This document shows positions 34,688 through 42,875 of a DNA stretch of 64,000 nucleotides, one piece after another. The position numbers and the translations under genes were made by a program. The notes beneath the pieces are model-generated. The model did not search any database. It saw only the letters and a program-made list of their open reading frames with translations, and was not told the origin of the DNA. Source of the stretch: Sunxiuqinia sp963678245 (lineage in GTDB: Bacteria > Bacteroidota > Bacteroidia > Bacteroidales > Prolixibacteraceae); assembly GCA_965140765.1 (NCBI GenBank), contig OZ223309.1:744001-808000 (forward strand), given 5' to 3'. Every line of letters starts with the position of its first letter. Position 1 is the first letter of the stretch.

Positions 34688-36013
34688 ATGGCAAGGAAAA
34701 AGAAAATTGAAATGGACATTGTAAACCCGAATGCTGCGGGAATCGATGTGGGAAGCAAATCTCACTTTGTGGGAATCGGACAAGCCCTCGAAGATGTGAA
34801 GGAGTTTGGCGTATATGCTGAAGATCTGTTCGAACTGTGTAAATGGTTGTTGTCTTTCGGTATCACAACTGTTGCAATGGAATCAACAGGTGATTACTGG
34901 CAAAACCTATACGTAGAGTTGCAAAAACACGGAATTGAAGTGATCCTGTGCAATGGAAAATTTACAAAACATGCAAAAGGGAAAAAAACTGATGTGAAAG
35001 ACTGCCGAAGGATACAACAATTGCACTCACTTGGCCTACTATCTGGTAGCTTTCTTCCTGATCGAACCACCGAGATACTCCGTACCTACTGGCGCCAAAG
35101 AGCAAACTGGATTGAGCTCGCATCAAGCGCATCACATAAAATGCAGAAATATTTAAAACTCCTGAACTTCAGGTTAGACGTAGTGATAAATGATATTTGC
35201 GGACTTACCGGGTTGAAAATTATCGGGGATATTTGCAATGGAAACCTAGACCCCTATTCATTGGCAGAGCACAGGCATTACAACTGTAGAAAACCAAAAG
35301 AAGAAATTGCAAAAGCATTGCACGGAAACAACCGCGAGGATTACCTGTTTGGACTCCGACAGGAGTATTACAGCTACAAGTTCTTCCAAAGAAAAATCAA
35401 GGCCTGTGACGTTGTAATTGAGCGGTTAATCAAAAGTGAAATCAAAAAGTCACCCGAAAAGAAAAAGCTTCAAACCACTGAAAAACCCTATAAAAGAATC
35501 AATAAAAATGCCATCGATATTAAAAACTTCAACCAAATTGCTTTCCAGTACTTTGCGGGAGTCGACTTAATGGCGGTTGAGGGCGTAAGTCACGCTACAG
35601 TAATGGCAATAATGAGCGAAATTGGGATCGATGGCTTTAAAAAGTTTAAAACCGCAAAACAGTTTTGCTCCTGGTTACGATTGGCCCCAAACAATAAAAT
35701 ATCCGGTGGGAAAATCCTCAGCAACAAAATACCCAAAGGCAGCAACCGGCTGAAAATTGCCCTTAGGCACTCGGTAAATGCCATCGGCAATTTAAAAGAC
35801 ATCCATCTTTCCGACTTCTTTAAACGGATTGCATACCGTAAAGGAAGGCAAGCAGCTGTGAGCGCCACGGTCAGAAAGCTGTCCACAATAATCTGGACAA
35901 TGATCGTAAAAAATGTGCCATATAATTCACCTTCTCAATACCTCTTTCTCGACCAAAAAAAAAGATGGGTATCGCCAAAAGAATTAAAAAACAAATCGCT
36001 AAATTTGACATAA
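34688..36013 (+). CDS. Second, distinct IS110-family transposase
   Basis: A 441-residue protein from ATG 34688; the longer ORF from 34538 runs through the non-coding end. DEDD motifs: AAGIDVGSKSHFV, AMESTGDYWQ, KKTDVKDCRRIQ. The C-terminal domain has VEGVSHATVMAIMSEIG and the serine motif NNKISGGKILSN, then KGRQAAVSATVRKLSTIIW. Only distantly related to the five-copy element and in the opposite orientation. Single copy here. Confidence 0.88.
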   Translation: MARKKKIEMDIVNPNAAGIDVGSKSHFVGIGQALEDVKEFGVYAEDLFELCKWLLSFGITTVAMESTGDYWQNLYVELQKHGIEVILCNGKFTKHAKGKKTDVKDCRRIQQLHSLGLLSGSFLPDRTTEILRTYWRQRANWIELASSASHKMQKYLKLLNFRLDVVINDICGLTGLKIIGDICNGNLDPYSLAEHRHYNCRKPKEEIAKALHGNNREDYLFGLRQEYYSYKFFQRKIKACDVVIERLIKSEIKKSPEKKKLQTTEKPYKRINKNAIDIKNFNQIAFQYFAGVDLMAVEGVSHATVMAIMSEIGIDGFKKFKTAKQFCSWLRLAPNNKISGGKILSNKIPKGSNRLKIALRHSVNAIGNLKDIHLSDFFKRIAYRKGRQAAVSATVRKLSTIIWTMIVKNVPYNSPSQYLFLDQKKRWVSPKELKNKSLNLT

Positions 36014-36139
36014 AACCTGACGAAATTGGATTAGGTAACTCTCTGAGCCACAATTACAATTTTTAACGTTAGTCAGAATTTAAAGAAATGGATATTGCCC
36101 AATTCAATCATAAGAAATTGGAGCAATTTTAATGAAAAA
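36014..36139 (+). other. IS end and attC-like remnant
   Basis: Holds the downstream end of the second IS110-family element, then ccacaattacaattttt followed by AACGTTAGTC, which looks like the right end of an attC whose left part is missing. No gene seen. Confidence 0.35.
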
Positions 36140-38386
36140 ATGAAAGAAATAAAAATAACCGGAGCAAGACAAAACAACCTAAAGAACCTAACTTTAGAAT
36201 TACCAAAGAATAAAATAAATGTATTTACGGGAGTTTCTGGTTCGGGAAAATCATCTTTGGTTTTTGAAACTATTGGAGCAGAAGCTCAACGTCAAATCAA
36301 TGAAACCCAGAATAGTTTTGCTAGAAACCGGATGTTGCGGTTTGGCGTGGCCGACGTAGATAAAATAGAGCATCTCAACGTTCCTGTTATCATCAACCAA
36401 CAGCGTTTAGGCGGAAATGCGCGCTCAACTGTTGGAACTGCAACAGACATTTACGCTTCGTTACGATTACTTTTTTCTAGAATAGGTACACCTTTTGTTG
36501 GGTATTCAAATATATTTTCGTTCAATCATCCGCAAGGAATGTGCTCTCACTGTAATGGTTTAGGCGTTATCAACAGTATAAATACACAAGTATTATTTGA
36601 CAAGAATAAATCGTTAAATGAAGGGGCCATCCAATTTCCTACTTTTCAACCTGGAGGCTATCGTTGGTTGCGTTATGTGGATTCAGGGTATTTCGATAAT
36701 GACAAAAAACTGAAGGATTATACCGATGAAGAATGGGATTTATTGCTCCATTCGGAAGAACATAAACCTAAAAACCCCTCAAAAGATTGGGGTAAAACAG
36801 TAAAATATTTAGGAGTTTTACCGAGAATTGAAAGAGGTTTCCTGAATAAGAATTCGAAAGAAGAAAAACGGCGAAAAAAGGATTTACAGAAAATTATTAC
36901 TACTGAAGTTTGTCCTCACTGTTTGGGTAAACGGTTGAATGGTAAAATTTTGTCTTGCAAAATTAAGGGTAAAAATATTGCCGATTGTAGTTCCCTACCG
37001 ATTGATGATTTATTGTTGTTTATACAATCCATCTCATCCGATACTTACCAAACCGTAATCAACGAACTGACAAAAAAACTGCAAAACTTGGTTACCATTG
37101 GTCTTCAATACTTGACGTTAGACAGAGTAACCACTTCCCTTTCGGGTGGCGAATCGCAACGAATTAAAATGGTAAGGCATTTGGGGAATAGCTTAGAAGA
37201 CTTGTTGTACATATTTGATGAACCAAGCATTGGGCTGCATCCAAAAGATTTAGACAATATCTCGCAAATTATTCAGCAGATAAAAGAAAAAGGCAATACC
37301 GTTCTAATTGTTGAGCACGACCCAGATTTGATAAAATTAGCTGACCATGTTGTAGATTTAGGACCACTTTCGGGTGTAAACGGTGGTGAAATTATTTATG
37401 AAGGTAATTTTCAAAACTTAAAAAATTCAAAAGGCAAAACAGGTCAATATTTTTCACTTCAAAGGGGAATCAATCAGAATCCAAGAGAAATAAAAGACAC
37501 CATAAAAGTTTCTAGTGCCAATTTATACAACCTGAAAAATGTATCCGTAGAGATTCCCACAAACCTCTTAACTGTCGTAACAGGTGTTGCGGGGTCAGGG
37601 AAAAGTACGCTTATTAGCAGGGTACTACCAACGCAATATCCAAAAACTAAAATTATTGATCAATCACAGATTAGAGGCAGTTCAAAATCCAATTTATTGA
37701 CCTATTTAGGCCTTTCTGATAAAATAAGACGCTTATTTGCTAAAGCCAATAATGTGAGCATCAAACTTTTTAGCAGTAATAGCGAAGGAGGTTGTACTAA
37801 CTGTAAAGGTCTTGGAGTAAAAAAAATAGATTTAGCCTTTATGGATGATATAGAAGCTCCTTGTGAAGTTTGCATTGGTAGTGGTTTTCAGCCAAAAGTA
37901 TTGAATTACACCTATCAAGATAAAAATATTACAGAAGTCTTAGACTTGACGACTTTAGAAGCAAAATCGTTTTTTAACAACAAAGACTTTATGGAGGAAT
38001 TCGATTTATTAATCGAATTAGGCTTAGACTATCTTAAATTGGGGCAACGATTAAATACTTTATCAGGTGGTGAAAGACAACGTTTGAAATTAACAAAGGA
38101 GCTTGATAATGAACACAGTATGATCGTATTGGATGAGCCAAGTACAGGATTGCACCCGTCTGATACCGAAAAATTAATGTTGATACTCAACAGGCTTGTT
38201 GACCAAAAAAACACGATTATTGTCATTGAGCATAATCTAGATATTATTTCCAAAGCCGATTGGATTATTGATATGGGCTTAGGTGCAGGAAAATATGGCG
38301 GAAAAGTAATATTTGAAGGAACAGTAGAAAAATTATTAAATCACAAAAAATCTGCTACTGCTGAATATTTAAGAAAATACTTGTAA
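36140..38386 (+). CDS. UvrA-like ABC ATPase (short paralogue)
   Basis: A 748-residue tandem ABC ATPase, shorter than housekeeping UvrA (about 940). The ATG at 36140 is preferred over a TTG at 36095. First domain: GVSGSGKSSLVFE, LSGGESQRIKM, YIFDEPSIGLHP. Second: GVAGSGKSTL, LSGGERQRLKL, IVLDEPSTGLHP. Zinc-type Cys pairs are present (CSHCNGLG, CPHCLG, CTNCKGLG, CEVCIGSG). Such UvrA2/DrrC-like proteins are linked with antibiotic or DNA-damage tolerance. It is the last cassette gene before the array ends. Confidence 0.82.
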   Translation: MKEIKITGARQNNLKNLTLELPKNKINVFTGVSGSGKSSLVFETIGAEAQRQINETQNSFARNRMLRFGVADVDKIEHLNVPVIINQQRLGGNARSTVGTATDIYASLRLLFSRIGTPFVGYSNIFSFNHPQGMCSHCNGLGVINSINTQVLFDKNKSLNEGAIQFPTFQPGGYRWLRYVDSGYFDNDKKLKDYTDEEWDLLLHSEEHKPKNPSKDWGKTVKYLGVLPRIERGFLNKNSKEEKRRKKDLQKIITTEVCPHCLGKRLNGKILSCKIKGKNIADCSSLPIDDLLLFIQSISSDTYQTVINELTKKLQNLVTIGLQYLTLDRVTTSLSGGESQRIKMVRHLGNSLEDLLYIFDEPSIGLHPKDLDNISQIIQQIKEKGNTVLIVEHDPDLIKLADHVVDLGPLSGVNGGEIIYEGNFQNLKNSKGKTGQYFSLQRGINQNPREIKDTIKVSSANLYNLKNVSVEIPTNLLTVVTGVAGSGKSTLISRVLPTQYPKTKIIDQSQIRGSSKSNLLTYLGLSDKIRRLFAKANNVSIKLFSSNSEGGCTNCKGLGVKKIDLAFMDDIEAPCEVCIGSGFQPKVLNYTYQDKNITEVLDLTTLEAKSFFNNKDFMEEFDLLIELGLDYLKLGQRLNTLSGGERQRLKLTKELDNEHSMIVLDEPSTGLHPSDTEKLMLILNRLVDQKNTIIVIEHNLDIISKADWIIDMGLGAGKYGGKVIFEGTVEKLLNHKKSATAEYLRKYL

Positions 38387-38396
38387 AATAAAAATT

Positions 38397-38531
38397 GCAG
38401 GTAACAATGTATAACCGCAATTACGGCGGATTCGACTACGTCCGAATCCACTCGGAATTGCTAACGCCAGCTCTTAACCGAAAATCATTAACTTTAATCC
38501 CGTAACTGACGGTTATACAAGAACGTTAGCA
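38397..38531 (+). repeat. attC site 25 (last in array)
   Basis: The site runs from GCAGGTAAC to GTTAGCA. Arms tgtataaccgcaattacgg and ccgtaactgacggttataca face each other. Right edge of the array; nothing cassette-like follows. Confidence 0.85.
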
Positions 38532-38721
38532 AACATATTCCAATACAATCGGTAAAAGTACCCCCGGTGTCAACAAACATTTCAAAATGTTTTATCTCTT
38601 CCATATTATTTAGTCATGAATTCTTACGAAAATACAATAAATGAAAGAAAAACTGAATGGGAGATTAATAAGTTTAATGGAATATGAAGCTTTGTGGTTG
38701 TGGGGGAGAAATAAACCAAAA

Positions 38722-38755
38722 AGACCTTTCAGAGTGAAAGGCCTTTTGCTATATA
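38722..38755. terminator. Terminator hairpin after speA and the array
   Basis: The stem AAAGACCTTTCAGAGTGAAAGGCCTTTT has T-run on the + side and A-run on the other, so it can serve the - strand speA gene and transcripts leaving the array. The 190 bp before it hold no convincing gene. Confidence 0.6.
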
Positions 38756-38770
38756 TCGTAATTTATTGTT

Positions 38771-40663
38771 CTATTCTAAATAAGTGTAGCCGTACAATCC
38801 AGAACGGTAATTGGACAAGAATTCCTTGCCTTCGGCAGCTGAAATTTTCCCAGCTTTAACCGAAGAGGTTACCCAGGTTTCGACGGTACGAACCATTTTC
38901 TTTGGATTGTATTGCACGTAGTCCAATACTTCGGCAACGGTTTCTCCATCAATAATCTGATCAATCGAGTAATTATCTTTATCAACCGATACGTGAACGG
39001 CATTCGTATCACCAAACAAGTTGTGCAAGTCACCTAAAATTTCCTGATAGGCACCTACCAAAAATACGCCGATATAGTATGGTTCTTTTGTCTTTAGTTT
39101 ATGCACAGGAAGATAATGCGACAAGTTTCGTGTGGCAATGAAATTGTCAATCTTACCATCCGAATCACAAGTAATATCTTGCAAGGTCGCTGATTGGTCC
39201 GGTTTTTCATCCAATCTGTGTATTGGCATAATGGGGAATATCTGGTCGATAGCCCACGAGTCGGGTAAAGACTGAAACAATGAAAAGTTGCAGAAATATT
39301 TATCGGCCAGCAGTTTTTCTAATTGGTTTAATTCGTGAGGTACGTGCCTTATTTTTCCAATCATCTCGTGAATTTCGCGTGCGATTGACCAAAACAAGCG
39401 TTCTACCTGGGCGCGGGTTTTCAAGTCAAGCATTCCAAGGCTGAAACGGTCAAGTGCTTCTTCACGAATTTGCTGGGCATCGTGCCAAATCTCCAGCATC
39501 CGTGGTTGATTAATCGCATCCCAGAGCGTGTAAAGCTCTTTGACCAACTCATGATCTTCCGGATGTAGTTCTTTATCATCATCCCATTCCGGAAGCGAGG
39601 CTGATTCTAATACCTCAAATATTAAAATAGAGTGATGTGCAGTTAATGAACGGCCTGATTCTGTGATGATGTTGGGGTGTGGAATATTGTTTTTATTGCT
39701 GACATCAACCATGGTAGAGATTGCATCGTTGACATATTCCTGAATACTGTAGTTTACGCTACTTTCGTTATTTGCCGATCGGGTGCCATCGTAATCTACA
39801 CCAAGGCCACCACCGATATCTACAAATTCGATATTGAATCCACTCAGGCACATTTGAGCATAAAACTGTGAAGCTTCGCGCAAGGCAATTTTTATACGAC
39901 GTATTTTATTCACCTGACTACCAATATGAAAGTGAACCAACTTGAGACAGTCGGTCAATTTTTGCTCACTCAAATAGTCCATTGCTTCCAAAAGCTCGCT
40001 CGATGTTAATCCAAATTTACTGACATCGCCGCCTGAGTTTTCCCATTTTCCGCTTCCAGAACTGGCCAGTTTTACCCGAATCCCAAGGTTGGGTTTCACT
40101 TTCAGTCGTTTCGCAATTTGGGCAATTAGTTTTAGCTCATTCAATTTTTCAACAACGATGTAAATCCGGCGTCCCATTTTTTGAGCTAGCAGAGCCAGTT
40201 CAATGTAATCTTCGTCTTTGTAACCATTGCAAATAATAAGCGAATCGTTATTTGTATTGGTTGCAATTACAGCATGTAACTCTGGTTTTGAGCCGGCTTC
40301 TAGTCCAATGTTGAATTTTTTTCCGTGACTGACAATCTCTTCGACAACCGGTCGCATTTGATTGACCTTGATCGGGTAGATGATAAAGTTTTGTGCTTTA
40401 TAGTTGTATTCTTCCGAAGCAATTTTAAAACAACTAGACATTTTTTCAATACGGCTATCCAGAATATCGGGAAAACGAAGCAGCATTGGAGCAGCAACAT
40501 CTCTTACTTGTAGTTCGTCAATTAATTCTTTAAGGTCAATTTCAACTCCATCTTTTTTAGGAGTAACAACCACGTTACCTTTGTCATTAATCGAAAAAAA
40601 GTTGATTCCCCAACCATTAATATTATAAAGTTCTTCTGTGTCTTCAATGCGCCATTTTCTCAT
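38771..40663 (-). CDS. speA: Biosynthetic arginine decarboxylase
   Basis: A 630-residue fold-III PLP enzyme converting arginine to agmatine, the first step of a putrescine/spermidine route. The PLP lysine is in YPIKVNQ (K99). The PLP-phosphate loop lies in VDIGGGLGVDYDGT, and the active-site Cys region is DITCDSDGKID near residue 500. Full length for SpeA. Transcribed alone toward the array, ending at the shared hairpin. A normal housekeeping gene that marks the chromosome side of the array boundary. Confidence 0.93.
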   Translation of the reverse strand: MRKWRIEDTEELYNINGWGINFFSINDKGNVVVTPKKDGVEIDLKELIDELQVRDVAAPMLLRFPDILDSRIEKMSSCFKIASEEYNYKAQNFIIYPIKVNQMRPVVEEIVSHGKKFNIGLEAGSKPELHAVIATNTNNDSLIICNGYKDEDYIELALLAQKMGRRIYIVVEKLNELKLIAQIAKRLKVKPNLGIRVKLASSGSGKWENSGGDVSKFGLTSSELLEAMDYLSEQKLTDCLKLVHFHIGSQVNKIRRIKIALREASQFYAQMCLSGFNIEFVDIGGGLGVDYDGTRSANNESSVNYSIQEYVNDAISTMVDVSNKNNIPHPNIITESGRSLTAHHSILIFEVLESASLPEWDDDKELHPEDHELVKELYTLWDAINQPRMLEIWHDAQQIREEALDRFSLGMLDLKTRAQVERLFWSIAREIHEMIGKIRHVPHELNQLEKLLADKYFCNFSLFQSLPDSWAIDQIFPIMPIHRLDEKPDQSATLQDITCDSDGKIDNFIATRNLSHYLPVHKLKTKEPYYIGVFLVGAYQEILGDLHNLFGDTNAVHVSVDKDNYSIDQIIDGETVAEVLDYVQYNPKKMVRTVETWVTSSVKAGKISAAEGKEFLSNYRSGLYGYTYLE

Positions 40664-40786
40664 GCTAAACTGTCGTATTTTATGTTTTTCGTTAGTCTTA
40701 TTTTTCGTTCCAAATATAGTTTTTCAAACAATACAATAAACAATATTAAAACACAAATAAGAGGCTAGCAATTATTTCGTAAAAAA

Positions 40787-40821
40787 AAGCTGTTGGTCGA
40801 GCAAGACCAACAGCTTTTTTC
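40787..40821. terminator. Terminator of the ars operon
   Basis: A perfect stem AGCTGTTGGTC/GACCAACAGCT, flanked by A-run and T-run, about 20 bp after the acr3 stop. It works for the - strand operon and may also insulate the speA promoter side. Confidence 0.85.
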
Positions 40822-40837
40822 ATTTTTGGAGCAAGTA

Positions 40838-41896
40838 TTATCCGTTTTGAATGGAGAGATTTGTAAAGTATTTTCGCTTGAACCACAGTGCAACACTCAC
40901 CAGTGCAATTAATACGGGAACCTCTACTAATGGACCTATTACGGCAGCAAAAGCTTCACCGGAGTTAATGCCAAATACGGCAACGGCAACGGCAATGGCC
41001 AGTTCGAAATTATTGGATGCTGCTGTAAACGAGACGGACGTTGTTTTAGAATAGTCAGCGCCGGAACGTTTACCGATCAGAAAGGAAACTAAGAACATGA
41101 TGACGAAATAAATTATCAGCGGTATTGCAATGCGAACCACGTCGAGTGGAATTTTTACGATGTATTCGCCTTTTAATGAAAACATGACGAAGATTGTAAA
41201 AAGCAATGCAACTAAAGTGATTGGACTGATTTTAGGTAAAAACTTTGTTTTGTACCATTCTTCGCTTTTTATTCGAATTAAGCTGAAGCGGGTTACAAAG
41301 CCTGCACCAAAAGGAATTCCAAGGTAAATTAAAACGGACTCGGCGATTTGTCCGATGGTAATATTGATTTCGAGATTTTGTAAACCCAACCAGCCGGGCA
41401 AAATACCAAGAAATACCCAGGCGTAAACTGAAAAGAACAAAATCTGAAAAATGGAATTGAAGGCGACCAGGCCAGCGGCGTATTCGCGATTTCCTTCGGC
41501 CAAATCGTTCCACACAATTACCATGGCAATACATCGTGCCAGCCCAATTAGAATTACTCCGGCCATGTAATGCGGGTAGTCATGCAAAAACAGAATAGCC
41601 AAAGCAAACATCAGGAAAGGGCCGATCAGCCAGTTTTGGATCAGTGAAATCCCCAGCAGTTTGACATCTTTCAAAACTAATCCTAGCTCTTCATAGCGAA
41701 CTTTTGCCAGTGGCGGATACATCATTAAAATTAACCCAATGGCAAGTGGGACATTCGTTGTTCCCGCCTGAAAGCCGTTCCAGAAGTTGCCGACTTCTGG
41801 TTTCAGGTATCCAATAAAAACACCGGCAGCCATTGCGAGCAGAATCCAAAGTGTCAGGTAACGGTCTAAAAATGACAAGCGCTTCTTCTTCGCCAT
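40838..41896 (-). CDS. acr3: Arsenite efflux permease Acr3
   Basis: A 352-residue inner-membrane carrier with ten predicted helices. It has the family's conserved cysteine region LIGLARCIAMVIVWNDLAEG and the second conserved stretch TSVSFTAASNNFELAIAVAV. It exports arsenite made by ArsC. It starts 2 bp after arsC ends. Confidence 0.92.
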   Translation of the reverse strand: MAKKKRLSFLDRYLTLWILLAMAAGVFIGYLKPEVGNFWNGFQAGTTNVPLAIGLILMMYPPLAKVRYEELGLVLKDVKLLGISLIQNWLIGPFLMFALAILFLHDYPHYMAGVILIGLARCIAMVIVWNDLAEGNREYAAGLVAFNSIFQILFFSVYAWVFLGILPGWLGLQNLEINITIGQIAESVLIYLGIPFGAGFVTRFSLIRIKSEEWYKTKFLPKISPITLVALLFTIFVMFSLKGEYIVKIPLDVVRIAIPLIIYFVIMFLVSFLIGKRSGADYSKTTSVSFTAASNNFELAIAVAVAVFGINSGEAFAAVIGPLVEVPVLIALVSVALWFKRKYFTNLSIQNG

Positions 41897-41898
41897 GC

Positions 41899-42315
41899 TT
41901 ATTTTATATTTTGTAGATAGAATTCATGAAAACGGGCTTTAATTTCGTCGCGAACCCGATAAAACTCACTCATAATAAATTCGTCGGTTCCCACGGCATG
42001 CGACGGATCGTCGAACCCAATATGCAAGCGATGTTTTACCTTGCCGATAAAAGCCGGACAACTTTCGTTAGCTCCTCCACAAACTGTTATTACATAGTCC
42101 CATTCATCATTCTGGTACTTATCAACCGGATCAGAGGTGTGTTGGCTGATGTCGATGCCAATCTCCGACATGACCTGAACTGCTTTTTTATTCAACTTAC
42201 CGGAAGCCTCAGTTCCAGCCGAACATACTGTTATTAACGGATCGAAGGATTGCAAAAATCCATGAGCCATTTGGCTGCGGCAACTATTGCCGGTGCAGAG
42301 TATTAATACTTTCAT
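41899..42315 (-). CDS. arsC: Arsenate reductase, LMW-phosphatase type
   Basis: A 138-residue enzyme reducing arsenate to arsenite. The P-loop CTGNSCRS (C7-x5-R13) is at the N terminus. The resolving cysteine region is VCGGANESCPAF, and DDPSHAVG supplies the general acid Asp. This is the thioredoxin-coupled class. Middle gene of arsR-arsC-acr3. Confidence 0.92.
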   Translation of the reverse strand: MKVLILCTGNSCRSQMAHGFLQSFDPLITVCSAGTEASGKLNKKAVQVMSEIGIDISQHTSDPVDKYQNDEWDYVITVCGGANESCPAFIGKVKHRLHIGFDDPSHAVGTDEFIMSEFYRVRDEIKARFHEFYLQNIK

Positions 42316-42349
42316 ACTTTTTAAAATTTGATCTTGTATCTATTTGAAA

Positions 42350-42688
42350 TTAGCTTTTACAGGAGAAATCTTCAGGTAATTGCACGCTATCGGTAAATTT
42401 GTTTAACACTTGTTTCATTTCCCCAATTTTCGCTTTATTCAAGCAATAATTAGTTTTCGATCCATTAATTGTTCCCTGGATCAAACCAATTTCTTTCAAC
42501 TCTTTTAAGTGTTGATTTACCGTTGTTCTGCTTAATGGCAACTCATTTGAAATATCGCCTGAAATGCAGACTCTTGATTCGGTTAGGTATTTCAGGATTG
42601 CTAAACGGGCAGGGTGCGAAAGGGCTTTGAAATAGCCTGCCGTTAACTGCAAGTCATGGTCAAAAAGTTCTACTTTGGCGTACGTCAT
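42350..42688 (-). CDS. arsR: ArsR-type repressor
   Basis: A 112-residue winged-helix protein from ATG 42688; the ORF from 42721 would begin in the promoter. Helix-turn-helix: ISNELPLSRTTVNQHLKEL. Cys in SRVCISGD and in the C-terminal DFSCKS could sense arsenite, but the classic ELCVCDL is absent. It likely represses the operon from the palindrome upstream. Confidence 0.88.
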   Translation of the reverse strand: MTYAKVELFDHDLQLTAGYFKALSHPARLAILKYLTESRVCISGDISNELPLSRTTVNQHLKELKEIGLIQGTINGSKTNYCLNKAKIGEMKQVLNKFTDSVQLPEDFSCKS

Positions 42689-42735
42689 TACTTTTAATTT
42701 ATTGACGCAAATATATGTCATAAACTAAAATCGTG

Positions 42736-42749
42736 ACGTATATATACGT
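42736..42749. promoter_or_regulatory. Palindromic operator upstream of arsR
   Basis: ACGTATATATACGT is a perfect 14-bp palindrome 48 bp upstream of the arsR start. A related half, gcaaatatatgtca, lies between them. A likely ArsR binding site. Confidence 0.55.
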
Positions 42750-42820
42750 TAAATGAATGTAAATATTATACGATGTTCTAAAATAGGTTTAAAAAGTAAA
42801 AAATACTCTTATTGAATTGC

Positions 42821-42828
42821 TACTTTTG
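42821..42828 (+). promoter_or_regulatory. Bacteroidota-type -7 element for GH51 gene
   Basis: TACTTTTG matches TAnnTTTG, 48 bp before the GH51 start; a weak -33-like TTATTG lies upstream. Confidence 0.5.
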
Positions 42829-42875
42829 TAATCAGTGTCAAAAGTCAAAAAAACACAACTACTAAAAGATAAATC

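Noticed and set aside
459..38531. Repeated blocks as CRISPR, REP/BIME or MITE repeats
   Set aside because: Units between blocks are gene-sized and variable, the blocks are not identical, and their ends pair with the cassette starts, which fits attC and not these repeats.
1..38531. Integron integrase gene
   Set aside because: No tyrosine recombinase was found in any frame; the only recombinases are IS110- and IS481-family transposases.
38641..38859. 72-codon + strand ORF before speA
   Set aside because: It runs through the terminator hairpin and into speA antisense; no ribosome-binding site or family.
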